Of a stretch of 64,000 nt of DNA, positions 18,865 to 29,341 are shown in pieces. The position numbers were made by a program, and so were the translations under genes. Source of the stretch: Tomocerus qinae (lineage: Eukaryota > Arthropoda > Collembola > Entomobryomorpha > Tomoceridae); contig CM034546.1 in the NCBI GenBank assembly GCA_020055645.1, positions 58,900,001 to 58,964,000 of the forward strand. The letters are read 5' to 3'. Below the pieces are notes generated by a model. The model did no database searches and was not told where the DNA came from. It saw nothing but the letters and a program-made list of their open reading frames with translations. Positions within the stretch are counted from its first letter, which is position 1. Each line of letters starts with the position of its first letter.

Positions 18865-21800
18865 GACGGGAGGCCCATAGAAAATTCCGATCAGCTGTGC
18901 AATAACTTTAAGTATTCAGCGTGGAACATTGAAGGTTTGGAGAAGTTAAATTTGTTAAGTGCAGATGAAAAAATTAACTTTATTGGTAACTCTGTTATTG
19001 GCTTGTGTGAAACGTGGCACCTAGGCCCAATCTATATTCCTTCGTTTCTAAATCAATTTGAATGTGTTTCCCAACCGGGAGAAAAGACAAAAGCAGCAGG
19101 AAGGGCTAGTGGAGGAATTGTGCTACTAATAAATAAAACCTGGCGTCTAGTCAAAATTATCTCCAAGTGCTCCTCGTGGATTATTGGTCAAGTTGAATGT
19201 AAAGCAACAAAAAATAATTTTATTATTGGTATGGTCTATATTCCTTATAAAAATAATGGTACGATATTACAAAATTTGATTCCTTTATTAGATAGTGTTA
19301 ATGCTCCTACCAATATCCCAATTATAATAGGTGGAGACTTTAATGGTAGAATTGCAGATTATGGTAATAGTAATAATTTAACTGATTTAATTCTTAGGCA
19401 ATCTTGTGACACAGTTATGAACTCCAATGGACAAAACCTAGTTAACTTTGTAGAGGATCTCAGCTTAAGTGTAATGAATGGATCTACGAAGAGTGATCAA
19501 CCAGGAAATTTCACATTTGTAAATAAAAATGGTAAAAGCGTAATTGATTACATGGTAGTTAGCGAAAATATTTTTCGATATAATTTAGACTTTAAGGTTC
19601 TAAACATACATGGCTCATGTCATTTCCCTATCACCATATTTGTAGGTGACATAAAACAGCACAACATATGGAGAGAGAGTCGACTGATCTGGAGGCCGGA
19701 TTTTGCTAACAAATATCAGGAGGAAATGAGAAAAAGAAGCTGTATAGCTAACAGCTACGCGGAATTCGTCAATACAATCAAAGACTCAGCTGTAAACGCA
19801 AGAATGGTTCGCAAAGGAAAAATTATCTCTAATGCCCCATGGTTCGACAAAGAATGCCAAAAACTGAAAAAACTTTGTGATCTCAATCTGAAAGCGGCTG
19901 TGGCGGTGGGTTGGCGGACTCAAGAAAGAGACTTGTATTTAGAAAGCAAAAAATTGTATGAGAATACTAGAAAGGAAAAGAAAAAACGGCACACACTCAA
20001 ACTAAGGCAAGATGTAAATAACATTAAAGGAAGTAAAGATTTCTGGATGTCTGTTAAATACCACAGAAAATCCCCGTCTCCAGAAAATTTAATTAGTAAG
20101 GCCTGTTGGGAGGATTTCTACAATCAATTCTCTACCCCTAATCTAATGAAAAAATTTAATTTTCACGATGCAGGAAATGAAATTCAGACCTCAATTATAA
20201 AGTTGGCTGAGCTAAATGGGGCGATAAAGAAGCTAACACTAAAAAAGGCTCCAGGTCCGGATCAAATCACAAACGAATTTATCAAAAACCTTCCGAAAGA
20301 AAGCTTAGAGGTCCTCCTACGGATCTACAATGGAATTTTGCTGTATGAAACACCGCCGCACGTATGGTCGGAGTCAATAACAGTCATGTTATACAAAAAG
20401 GGAGCAACGGATGATCCGGCCAACTTTCGTCCAATAGCTTTGCTAAATACCTTACTAAAACTCTTCACCCAAATACTAAATACCAGACTGGCAGATTGGG
20501 CAAATAAGAATAATGTTCTTCCGGAAGCGCAGGCTGGATTTCGGAAAGGTAGAGGGTGCGAAGATCATATCTTCACTTTAAACAGCTGTATTCAAATAGG
20601 AACAAGACGCTCTCGAAAAGTATACGCCATCTTTATTGATTTCCAACGTGCATTTCCCTCAATTAACCACAGTATTCTCTGGAATCGTTTATTTGACATA
20701 GGTGTCTCAGCAAAAATCATACGGATTCTCCAATCTATCTATTCCTGTTCTAACACTAAAATAAGACTAAAGGAGGGCTACACTGAGCCAATAAGCATTG
20801 CGGAGGGCCTTCCCCAGGGGGAGACACTGTCGCCCCTTCTTTTTAGTCTTTATATTCACGATATTGAAAAAGTCCTACAAGAGAAGGGTTGGAGTGGAAT
20901 TCCGATAAGTGAAAGAGTTATAGTACACATTCTTCTTTATGCTGACGATACCGTGGCTCTTTCAAGCAGTAAACGCGGACTACAATTAAAAATCCGAACC
21001 CTGGAAGCATACTTCGAAAGCCTTAAACTCAACATAAACTTAGATAAAACCAAAATCATGGTTTTTCAAAGAGGAGGGAGAAGAGAAAAAAACCTGAACT
21101 TTACCTACGGTGGCAAGCCTATCGAGGTCGTCAATCAGTACACGTATCTTGGAGTCCCTTTCTCTTCTTCAGGAAAATTTATTAAGGCTACTCATCATTT
21201 TAAGAAGAAGACATCAGCAGTAATTAGTGGAATACACACATTGATATATAAAGCCAGAATCACTAATTTCGACGCAAAGATCCGCCTCTTTGACTCAGTT
21301 GCTCTCTCCTCACTGTTGTCCTGTGCTCATATATGGGGACCTGACTATTTGACCACTTTGGAACCTTGCCAAACTAAATTTTTGCGTAAAATAATGGGAT
21401 CTAAAATAACTGTTCCTCAGGCTGTAATAAGGTTAGAAAGCTCACGACCTAAAATCAAATTATTATTAGCTAAGCAAATGTTGTCTTTTGCATTTAAGCT
21501 TCAAAATATGGAAAAAGATAGATATCCTAGTATATGTTTTAATACATTACGTTCCTTTTTAGGAACAGATGTCACTACTAACCAAAGTTATAATTGGGCC
21601 GCTCAATTAAAATCCATACTTGATAATGCTGGTTTCTCCTTTCTATGGTATAAACTTAATGCAATAAACATAGCGAAAAATTATGTAGCGTTTTGTAATC
21701 GAGTAAGAGACATGTGTAGACAGGAAGATATTGCAGAAGTCAAAAATTACCCAGAATATAACTACTATAGTAATTATAACGTTGTCAAATTCAACTCCAA

Positions 21801-22146
21801 ATCACCCTCCATTAAAAATAAGTTGCCTATATGGGATAATAGACTAATACTGTGCCAATTAAGACTGAACGTAGACTGTTTGTACTATAAGCAAAATATT
21901 TTTGAGTTCAACCGTAATGTTAACTGCTCGTTTTGTAATCTGAAAAAACCAAATAGTCTATTCCACTTGTTATGTGAATGTAGTATACATAGTAGAAATA
22001 GTTTAAAAATATTATCCGATATTGATGAAATTACGATGTTCAAACTTTTAGATTCAAATAATGTCAATAGTATTAAAAATATCATTGAATTCATAAAATT
22101 AGCACTTAATAGAATCATATTCTATAATACATTAGTTAATAATTAA
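18865..22146 (+). CDS. LINE ORF2: AP endonuclease plus reverse transcriptase
   Basis: About 1093 residues from the codon after the ORF1 stop to TAA. An apurinic-type endonuclease opens with YSAWNIEGL, then LCETW (catalytic Glu) and IIIGGDFNGR (Asp). The RT has FIDFQRAFPS (Asp 20638-20640), EGLPQGETLSPLLF and LLYADDTVALS (Asp pair from 20941). A Cys/His cluster CSFCNLKKP...FHLLCEC near 21925-21980 is the C-terminal zinc-knuckle-like end. It nicks target DNA and reverse transcribes the element RNA. There is no ATG between the ORF1 TGA and the endonuclease active site; the first in-frame ATG is at 19231, too late for a complete domain. Translation therefore needs stop read-through, reinitiation at a non-AUG codon, or a coding defect. 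Confidence 0.9.
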   Translation, partial: DGRPIENSDQLCNNFKYSAWNIEGLEKLNLLSADEKINFIGNSVIGLCETWHLGPIYIPSFLNQFECVSQPGEKTKAAGRASGGIVLLINKTWRLVKIISKCSSWIIGQVECKATKNNFIIGMVYIPYKNNGTILQNLIPLLDSVNAPTNIPIIIGGDFNGRIADYGNSNNLTDLILRQSCDTVMNSNGQNLVNFVEDLSLSVMNGSTKSDQPGNFTFVNKNGKSVIDYMVVSENIFRYNLDFKVLNIHGSCHFPITIFVGDIKQHNIWRESRLIWRPDFANKYQEEMRKRSCIANSYAEFVNTIKDSAVNARMVRKGKIISNAPWFDKECQKLKKLCDLNLKAAVAVGWRTQERDLYLESKKLYENTRKEKKKRHTLKLRQDVNNIKGSKDFWMSVKYHRKSPSPENLISKACWEDFYNQFSTPNLMKKFNFHDAGNEIQTSIIKLAELNGAIKKLTLKKAPGPDQITNEFIKNLPKESLEVLLRIYNGILLYETPPHVWSESITVMLYKKGATDDPANFRPIALLNTLLKLFTQILNTRLADWANKNNVLPEAQAGFRKGRGCEDHIFTLNSCIQIGTRRSRKVYAIFIDFQRAFPSINHSILWNRLFDIGVSAKIIRILQSIYSCSNTKIRLKEGYTEPISIAEGLPQGETLSPLLFSLYIHDIEKVLQEKGWSGIPISERVIVHILLYADDTVALSSSKRGLQLKIRTLEAYFESLKLNINLDKTKIMVFQRGGRREKNLNFTYGGKPIEVVNQYTYLGVPFSSSGKFIKATHHFKKKTSAVISGIHTLIYKARITNFDAKIRLFDSVALSSLLSCAHIWGPDYLTTLEPCQTKFLRKIMGSKITVPQAVIRLESSRPKIKLLLAKQMLSFAFKLQNMEKDRYPSICFNTLRSFLGTDVTTNQSYNWAAQLKSILDNAGFSFLWYKLNAINIAKNYVAFCNRVRDMCRQEDIAEVKNYPEYNYYSNYNVVKFNSKSPSIKNKLPIWDNRLILCQLRLNVDCLYYKQNIFEFNRNVNCSFCNLKKPNSLFHLLCECSIHSRNSLKILSDIDEITMFKLLDSNNVNSIKNIIEFIKLALNRIIFYNTLVNN

Positions 22147-22300
22147 CATAGAATTATGTAATGAAATATTGTCATATTCTATGGGCTTGGCCCGCAGAGA
22201 ATATAAAAATAAAACCTCTATTCTATTCTATTCTATACTCTCTAAATCAATCAAAGCCTAATTTTATATTATTGTTGTACAGATAACGTCACTTTTTACA

Positions 22301-22582
22301 ATGAAGTTCATTACTGTCATTGGACTCATAGTTTTGGTCGCTGCTGTTACCGACGGAGCTTTATTTGTTTGCAAAACATCAGGTACTGACAAATGTTTTA
22401 TCGGGAGCAGCACATCAAAATGTACCAATTTGGTAACCTCTGACGGAAAACCTTTCATCAGTGGTCACACAAGTAGTGGAACTTCCAAAATATGGTCAAA
22501 GGCAGACTGCAAAGGAGATACACAGTCCATAGGCACTTCTCATAAGAAGTTTTATTTTAATGGTAAATCTGCAAAATGTTAA
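22301..22582 (+). CDS. Small secreted protein, paralogue of the 1731 gene
   Basis: 93 residues, one exon. Signal peptide at residues 1-19 (MKFITVIGLIVLVAAVTDG), then LFVCKTSGTDKCF, CTNLVTSDGKPFISGHTSSGT and ADCKGDTQSIG, ending in AKC. The central block is identical to the 1731 paralogue, but two cysteines (SGTSK for SGTCR, AKC for CRC) are lost. It is therefore likely to form one disulphide fewer. The beta/gamma-crystallin resemblance is equally tentative here. An acceptor-like TTGTTGTACAG just before ATAACG suggests an upstream noncoding exon, which would put the LINE at 18099-22233 inside its first intron, about 50 bp upstream of the acceptor. AATAAA-type signals occur near 22671. Confidence 0.8.
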   Translation: MKFITVIGLIVLVAAVTDGALFVCKTSGTDKCFIGSSTSKCTNLVTSDGKPFISGHTSSGTSKIWSKADCKGDTQSIGTSHKKFYFNGKSAKC

Positions 22583-22839
22583 AAGTAGCGTACACACTTA
22601 CTAATTGTATATTACTGTAATTACTTATAACTGCTATTATAGAATGTTTAAATGTATCGTCACGAGTAATAATAAAATAAAATAACATTAACAGTTATCT
22701 AATAGATGTCCAAAGTTTTGTGAAGGTAAATATATTTTATTCCAGTTCAATTCTTACATTATCTTTTCCATCATATTATTTATTTATTTCTCATCCTTTA
22801 AAGACGTCATATAACCATAACTATAACCATAACTTAACC

Positions 22840-24240
22840 ACAATGGAAAAAATAATGATGTCGTAATCTCAATTAAATTTCAATTCAATGCGTTCAATTT
22901 CATTGAATCAATGAATGATATTAATAAGTGATTATTGGTGTGTTTATGTTCTTAGTGGTTGTGTTAATTTACTATTGTCTATTGCACATGACGCCTTTTA
23001 TGGGGAAATTAAACTTCGGTTTGCTAATTAAACGGAATTTTGCTTCATTGTTCACATAAGTTTTATTTCAAAACTATGCACTTATTTCACACAAATAAAG
23101 TAATTTTAGACCGTAGAGTCTTTTCTGCTGGGGTCTTTAGAGTTGCAATAAATAGCATTGCAATTGCTTTCGTAGGCATAGGCATCCATCATTCCAAGGG
23201 TGCAAATTTTTTGCTGTATCGTTATATTATTGTATTACAGTTTTACTGAAATTCCATTGTTTATTTTCAGGTATTTAAGTTTTTATAACGTTTTAAGCCA
23301 TTTCAATATGAAGATTCAAAAATTAGAAAAAAATATTACATTGTGCTTATGTATTATAATTTTCACGTTCACTGTTGGGAATATTCAACAAGGTAAATCA
23401 TCATTAGCATTGTTTTACTTCAGAAACTTTTAATTTACTTAAAATAATTAATTATCGCAGCATGGACCACTAACCATAATTAATGTATAGTATCAGGAAC
23501 TGCGATAAGCATTCGGGAATACGATGAAGATGACGACAGTGATGGTCACATTCCAATGATGTTTCGACGACCACAGTATGCTGGAGAATACGTTGGAAAC
23601 GTAATTATGAATTATCCTAAATTAATACAAAAAATATATGTTTAAGCACAATTTAACTGTCTTTGTAATCTTTTTTTAGTGTTTGATTAACGAACTAGCA
23701 TGCCGGAATGATAGGGAATGTTGCAGTAATGTGTGTTTGTTCCATTGGAACCTATTTAGAACAGTCTGCACCCGTGATCCTTGACAGAAACCTATATTGT
23801 CTGACAACTTGCAACCAAGTCTGAATTTAAAAAAATAAAAATTTGAAGTATTTGTCAAAATTTGGAGTTATGTGGCTTGTTTTTCTGGAAATTTAATATT
23901 TTAGATGCCTAAATGTCACGTGCTCAATTTAATGTGTGCTAGATTTGTAATCCTTACTAAAGTGACATAATATTTATGCAAAGAGCTCTCTGGAAACGCA
24001 ATAAAATCATTTATTCTATTTAAAAGGGACGTGTATTTAATTTAAAACATACCGGAAATAATACCTTCATATTGCTAATGCGCAGACTCTTTAACTGGAA
24101 TAATAATAATATATGGGCTTGGTATTTTCATCACCCCTGTGTATAATAAAAGGTCACCATTTTCTACAATGAATATTTTAGTCCAGAGGTTAAAAGTTTA
24201 TGTTTAACAATGTTCTACCCATGTGGCCATGTGAGTGAAA
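22840..24240. repeat. Segmental duplication, copy B, right part
   Basis: Corresponds to about 10030-11830 in copy A and carries the second C-type knottin gene. After the Transib insertion site the match resumes at 24340-24540 with 15628-15820. Confidence 0.8.
23308..23784 (+). CDS. Secreted six-cysteine knottin-like precursor, paralogue C2 (3 exons)
   Basis: Exons 23308-23392, 23497-23600 and 23680-23784 give 97 residues. The signal peptide is the same as in the 10639 gene and the pro-region differs at few sites (DDDSDGHIPMMFRRPQ). The cysteine domain keeps C-X6-C-X5-CC-X3-C-X10-C, but several residues between the CC pair and the last cysteine are replaced (SNV, FHWNLFRTV). Divergence is thus concentrated in the domain that would be the mature peptide. 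Intron 2 is the short, uninserted form. A conserved TTTATTTTCAG before the ATG supports a 5' UTR intron. AATAAA at 24000-24005 lies at the same distance as in the paralogue. Function unknown. Confidence 0.85.
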
Positions 24241-24559
24241 ATGGAAAGCTCACCCCATACGGCTAAACACGACAATAATTATGGTGTTTAATAGGGGGAT
24301 ACATATGCACTTACTCTAGCGGTACATGGTTGGGGGCAAAGGACACTGGGAGCTTTTTTCTAGTTGCTCCCATTGTAGCTTTGCCTCATCTCATAAATGA
24401 GTTTCACAAGCATAAATCGGTTGAATTCTTTGTTGTGTAATTTCTAAAGAATCTAATGAATATGAATTGGGGCTGGGCAATCCCAGTACGTATCCAGTTT
24501 ATTTAGGACAGGTTCTAATTTCCCAAAAAACCAGTTCACCATTCAATACTTGTGCCAAA

Positions 24560-25680
24560 ATCCATCCCATTCTTGTAGACTAGATGACTAGAAGCGATTG
24601 GAGATTGACATGGAAAGTTATATTTACAGGCTAAATGCTGTATCCTCTAATCTTAATATATAATTGTAATTATTTGAAATTATAGTTTTGTAATGTAATT
24701 ATTTTTGTTGACTGTCAACTGCAGGACTTTTAATTACGAACTTACAAGAGATCCTGTAAGGTAATAGTGATTATCATTTTAAATACTTCGATATTTTAAA
24801 TTACTGCTCTATCTAAATCACAACCTTTAAATATTTGCAGTAGGGTATTCTGAGACTGTAACTTATAGCCTTAAAACAATAAAATAGAAATGTGAATTTC
24901 TGGTGAAAAATTAAAATTTTGGTTTCAAATTGTCGGTAATGACAAAAAAAGCAAAACTGAATATTGCCTAATATTACATTCATTATAGACTCCTAAGTAA
25001 GTTTCCGTTTTTAAAAAAATGTTGTATAACGCTGTACAGTTTCTAAGCCGTCCTTTCAAAGAACTCAAACATAGAGCCTTTCCGAAGTACTTCCAATGAT
25101 TCAGACATAAAGTCCAATAACCAACTCAGGAGAGGTGAACATTTGAGAGAAAGTCAAATGCTTTCCAAATTTACTTTGGAGATGTGAAAATTTTGTACGC
25201 AGTTTTGACAGCAAAAATCGCAAAAGGCCTGTCTGGAATGGTTGCAGGTTATAGTACATAATCTTCTTAACGCGGTCACTTTTTCCACAACCCTTTTCGC
25301 TCCGTCGAAACTCGAAAGAAGCTAAAATTAAAGCAACGTTGCCGATAAGCTTAAGCAGAAAGATATTATTTAAATTATTTCAAACTCAGCTTTGGAAAGC
25401 ATACAGATATAAGTTGACCTGGGCTCAGGTACATTTTGCATGTAAACTGCTGTAAAACTTTGATATTCTACAAAGCTAAACAGTGAACTGCTCAAACTGT
25501 CATAATATATTTATTTATATGACTCGAAACTGCATTTACATGATCTTATATTGCCAATGCTGGCTCGAATGTAGCTGTGGGTCTGCATTTAATTAAATTT
25601 CCATATTTAATGTCTATATATAATGTGTATGTATTTCATTATTTCAATCATATGTAGAATTTCATTCTAAAATCCCGATC
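24560..25680. other. Intergenic, no gene seen
   Basis: AT-rich, no ORF of note, no splice-linked signal peptide found. Confidence 0.35.
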
Positions 25681-26332
25681 TTCCCCGATCACGTAAATCC
25701 ACATTTTCTCGTTTCGTCATTTCACTTAACTCCAAAACCAAATACATGAAATCCACTAATGTGTTTAATATCATACTACATCATAAAAACTTTAAATAAA
25801 TCGTTCTATTAAAACTAATGCATTTGACAAATCTTTTGACCTCTTACACGTCTTTAGATAAGTGACTTTGCTCTCGTTACTAATAAAATTATGATATTGG
25901 TGCCAAGATTGTTCACTACAGTGCACAATTTATCTATCAACAATAATTAAAATCAATTCTTAAATTTTTTTGTAAGCACTAAGCCTAATTTTATGGAATA
26001 TTAATATTTTTGGAAACAGCGTGTAATGGCAGGTAAACTATTTACAGATATAAGGAAAAGTCAGGAATCCTCTAATGACGATTCAGAACCTACTGAAGCA
26101 GTTATTTAGTGAGTGCTAAAAACAGTATTTAAAGAAATTCTATTAAGTTTTTCACTATACGACTTGGTTAATGGTAAAAGATGGATTTAACTGATATGGG
26201 ACATGAAACGTTGTGGAGTTAAGTGAATCGAGAAAATGAGGGAATGTGGAGTTAAGTGAATTGATAAAATTATTGATTTTGGAGTTAAGTGAAATGACGA
26301 AATGAACAAATGTGGATATACGTGATCGAGAA
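25681..26332. repeat. Inverted repeat, 60-bp arms, about 530-bp spacer
   Basis: 25681-25740 and 26274-26332 are imperfect inverse copies sharing TTGGAGTTAAGTGAAATGACG. A GTGGAGTTAAGTGAAT motif recurs at 26215, 26246 and 26279, hinting at a degraded tandem array at the right arm. Confidence 0.65.
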
Positions 26333-26434
26333 CGTAAGGTGTCGATTAGCATTATTTAGTTAAAAAATATTGATATAATTTTTTATGCAATTTTAAAACG
26401 TTACGTTGTATAAGTGCAGTTGTTTTAAGTAGAG

Positions 26435-27551
26435 GTGTATGAATTTAAGAGATGTGTATGAAAAAAAATTTGAAATTCGATATTGAATCTCAACTAATGA
26501 TAACCTATGCAGAAAGGGGAATGTAAAAAACAGTTTCTTTCCGATTTTTGATGCACCGCCCCCTTCCCGCAGGACACACCCCCCGAAGGTCGAAAAGCAT
26601 ATACAAAAAATCTCAGCAACTACTGGACCGATTTGGATGAAATTTTTTTTAAATTGAATGAGATAATATTTGCCCCAGGGGTTCTGCGATTCATTACAAA
26701 ATTCGAACTCCTTCATTCAAAATAAATTTCAAAATTTTGAAAAAAGTCGTTTTTTTGAAATTTATTGCTTATAGACCAAATCTTACTGTAATAGCTATAG
26801 AAACAGCTAGTTATCATATTGCATCAATTTGACCTCTGAAAATGTCAAAGGTCAACTTTTTGAAACGCTTCAATATATCTTGTGTGACCTATCAATCAGC
26901 ATCTAAATAACTCGAGCAGAACGATTGTGATGTAAAATGACATAAATTTTTTACTAGTAAAAGGTCAAAGATCAATTTGTGACAATGTTATTTTTGTTAT
27001 TTTATAGAAATTGACCTTTGACCTATTACTGGTACAAAATTTGTGTCATTTTACATCATAATCGTTCTGCTCGAGTTATTTAGATGCTGATTGATAGGTC
27101 ACACAAGATATATTGAAGCGTTTCTAAAAGTTGACCTTTGACATTTTCAGAGGTCAAATTGATGTAATATGATAACTGGCTGTTTGTATAGCTATTACAG
27201 TAAGATTTGGTCTATTAGCAATAAATTTCAAAAAAACGACTTTTTTCAAAATTTTGAAATTTATTTTGAATGAAGGAGTTCGAATTTTGAAATGAATCGC
27301 AGAACCCCTGGGGCAAATATTATCTCATTCAATTTAAAAAAAATTTCATCCAAATCGGTCCAGTAGTTGCTGAGATTTTTTGTATATGCTTTTCGACCTT
27401 CGGGGGGTGTGTCCTGCGGGAAGGGGGCGGTGCATCAAAAATCGGAAAGAAACTGTTTTTTACATTCCCCTTTCTGCATAGGTTATCATTAGTTGAGATT
27501 CAATATCGAATTTCAAATTTTTTTTCATGCACATCTCTTAAATTCATACAC
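26435..27551. repeat. Giant near-perfect palindrome, 1.1 kb
   Basis: Arms of about 545 bp (26435-26978 and 27008-27551) are near-perfect reverse complements around a 29-bp centre. Outer ends are GTGTATGAATTTAAGAGATG and its inverse; AGAG flanks both sides (26431-26434, 27552-27555) and may be a 4-bp TSD. No protein fits: reading frames in the arms mirror each other. It is likely a foldback or long-TIR transposable element. Confidence 0.92.
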
Positions 27552-28310
27552 AGAGCTCAATGTAACATTATACTGTGTAGTGTGTAATACATGACAGTTT
27601 ATGTATGACGAGCACTTTAAGAATAATACTTGAAGCAAATCACGGCAACGCTGCAGTCTAAATTTTACCCAGGTAGTGGCCGCCGAGGAAATAAGGGTCT
27701 ACTAATGCGACAGAAATAGAAAGGATTTAGGCATAATAACCTATGTCCGTCTGGAATCTATTAACATAGCTGCCATGCTGTCAATTTGTCCAAAGTAGGT
27801 CGTCCAATTTGCAAATCTTTCTCCGAAAACAGATGTAGACATAAGTTGTGCCATTAAATGCCCATATTACGCTTTTCGTAAAAACTGGTTTTGGTCCTAA
27901 GTGGTCATTGTTTCCTCTTTCTTAAAACCAATTCATTTTTGTTTAGACCGGCAGAGATAAATTTTATAGTTTCTATTAAATATTATCATTACGAATCATC
28001 AGCATATTCTTTGATTATAAAATGTATAAAGCAAATAAGATTATTTATTTTAATCTTTTTTTGACATCTGAAGAAAATAAATCCTTTAAAAAAATTCATT
28101 TCCACTAATTTTTACTTCATTTTGAGAAAGCAATTAAATGTCAGGGAACAAAAAAGCACTCCTTTTTTACAAAATAGGTAAAAAACACTACTTTTTCTAA
28201 AAATGCATTTTTACCTTTTTTACAGTATTTATGTTAGCGGTAATAAGTAAATTAGGCATTGCGCCTAATGCCTAGACATTAAGCTTAATGCCTAAACATG
28301 CCCAGTATTA
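27552..28310. other. Intergenic, no gene seen
   Basis: AT-rich. A small GCCTAATGCCTAGACATTAAG-like repetitive stretch at 28259-28300 precedes the next foldback. Confidence 0.35.
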
Positions 28311-29047
28311 CGTCCCTTAAGGATGCAAAAGACCTTAATCCACTTTTTGTTGGGCAGTGAAAAGAGCCTCCCTCCACTTTTCGTTTGGCAGTGAAAAGAG
28401 CCTTAATCCATTTTTCGTTTGGCAGTGAAAAGAGCCTCCCTCCACTTTTCGTTTGGCAGCAAAAAGAGCATTAGCCCACACGAATGCATTCAGTGGGGCA
28501 CAGTGTTAAAAATAAATATTGGTTAAACTAAAAGTTTAAGAGAATTAATTAACTTGCTAATGTGATTGTTAGTAGGTTGTATGTAATGAATTTTGTGTCA
28601 TATACAATCGTAGTTGTTGATATATTGCAGTCTAAATAGGGGCGAAGGAAGACTGACTGTTTCTACTCTCTGTGATGGTTTTGCCGCACAAATTATCTCG
28701 CTTGGTTTAGATCGATTGGATGGAATTGAAGATCTAATTATTGATTGAAGATTAAAGTAATTATTAAAAGTAATTAAGTAATGATGATGATAAATAACTT
28801 ACTGTGCACTAAAGTAATCACATTAAGAAAGTTAATTAATTATCTTAAACTCCACTGGGCCCCACTGAATGCATTCGTGTGGGCTAAGGCTCTTTTCGCT
28901 GCCAAACGAAAAGTGGAGGGAGGCTCTTTTCACTGCCAAACGAAAAATGGATTAAGGCTCTTTTCACTGCCAAACGAAAAGTGGAGGGAGGCTCTTTTCA
29001 CTGCCCAACAAAAAGTGGATTAAGGTCTTTTGCATCCTTAAGGGACG
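28311..29047. mobile_element. Foldback element with internal 34-bp repeats
   Basis: Begins CGTCCCTTAAGGATGCAAAA and ends with the inverse. Each arm of roughly 270 bp holds four 34-bp units alternating CCTTAATCCA and CCTCCCTCCA, each followed by CTTTTCGTTTGGCAGTGAA-type text. The centre is unique AT-rich DNA. Its right end abuts an ionotropic-receptor fragment whose downstream part is missing, so the insertion or a linked deletion destroyed that gene. Confidence 0.88.
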
Positions 29048-29048
29048 A

Positions 29049-29187
29049 TATAAGGTTTCTTCACGAGTTTTGTTGAAAGGATTTTGCTGAAAAAGGATGT
29101 TAATATAACAACCACTTTCAAATTGCACTACATTTTTCAGTTCCCATCCAGACGCTAATCCAAAAAAAAAGATTTCAAAAAGCATTG
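29049..29187 (-). pseudogene. Ionotropic receptor N-terminal fragment
   Basis: About 46 codons match the start of the receptor at 35245-37695: SGWELKNVVQ, then GCYINILFQQNPFNKTREE. The frame stops at the foldback junction at 29048 and no homologous sequence continues to the left. It is the last remnant of the receptor that once paired with the gustatory receptor at 32391. Confidence 0.85.
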
Positions 29188-29341
29188 ACGTTCTGCCACC
29201 GAGAGAGTACGGACGTTGTTAACGGATGTTTGGATTGGCTTTGCAAACATAGTGGCTTATCCCACAATTTCAAAGTATACCCATTCGAGCATTTAGTAAT
29301 TAAATTAAAAGAATTGGGAGAAGAAAAACTAACTGAGGGGA

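Larger units (their letters stand above)
18099..22233 (+). mobile_element. Full-length non-LTR retrotransposon, perfect 16-bp TSD
   Basis: TATACTCTCTAAATCA flanks both ends exactly (18083-18098 and 22234-22249). The element runs from GGAAGCTGGCGGGG to a TTCTATTCTATTC-type tail instead of poly(A). It holds an ORF1 and an endonuclease-RT ORF2, both open throughout. Perfect TSDs and intact frames indicate a recent, possibly active insertion. Clade not assigned. Confidence 0.93.

Noticed and set aside
26393-27535. 107-codon frame in the palindrome arm
   Set aside because: Arises from the repeat arm; its mirror image exists on the other strand and it shows no domain features.
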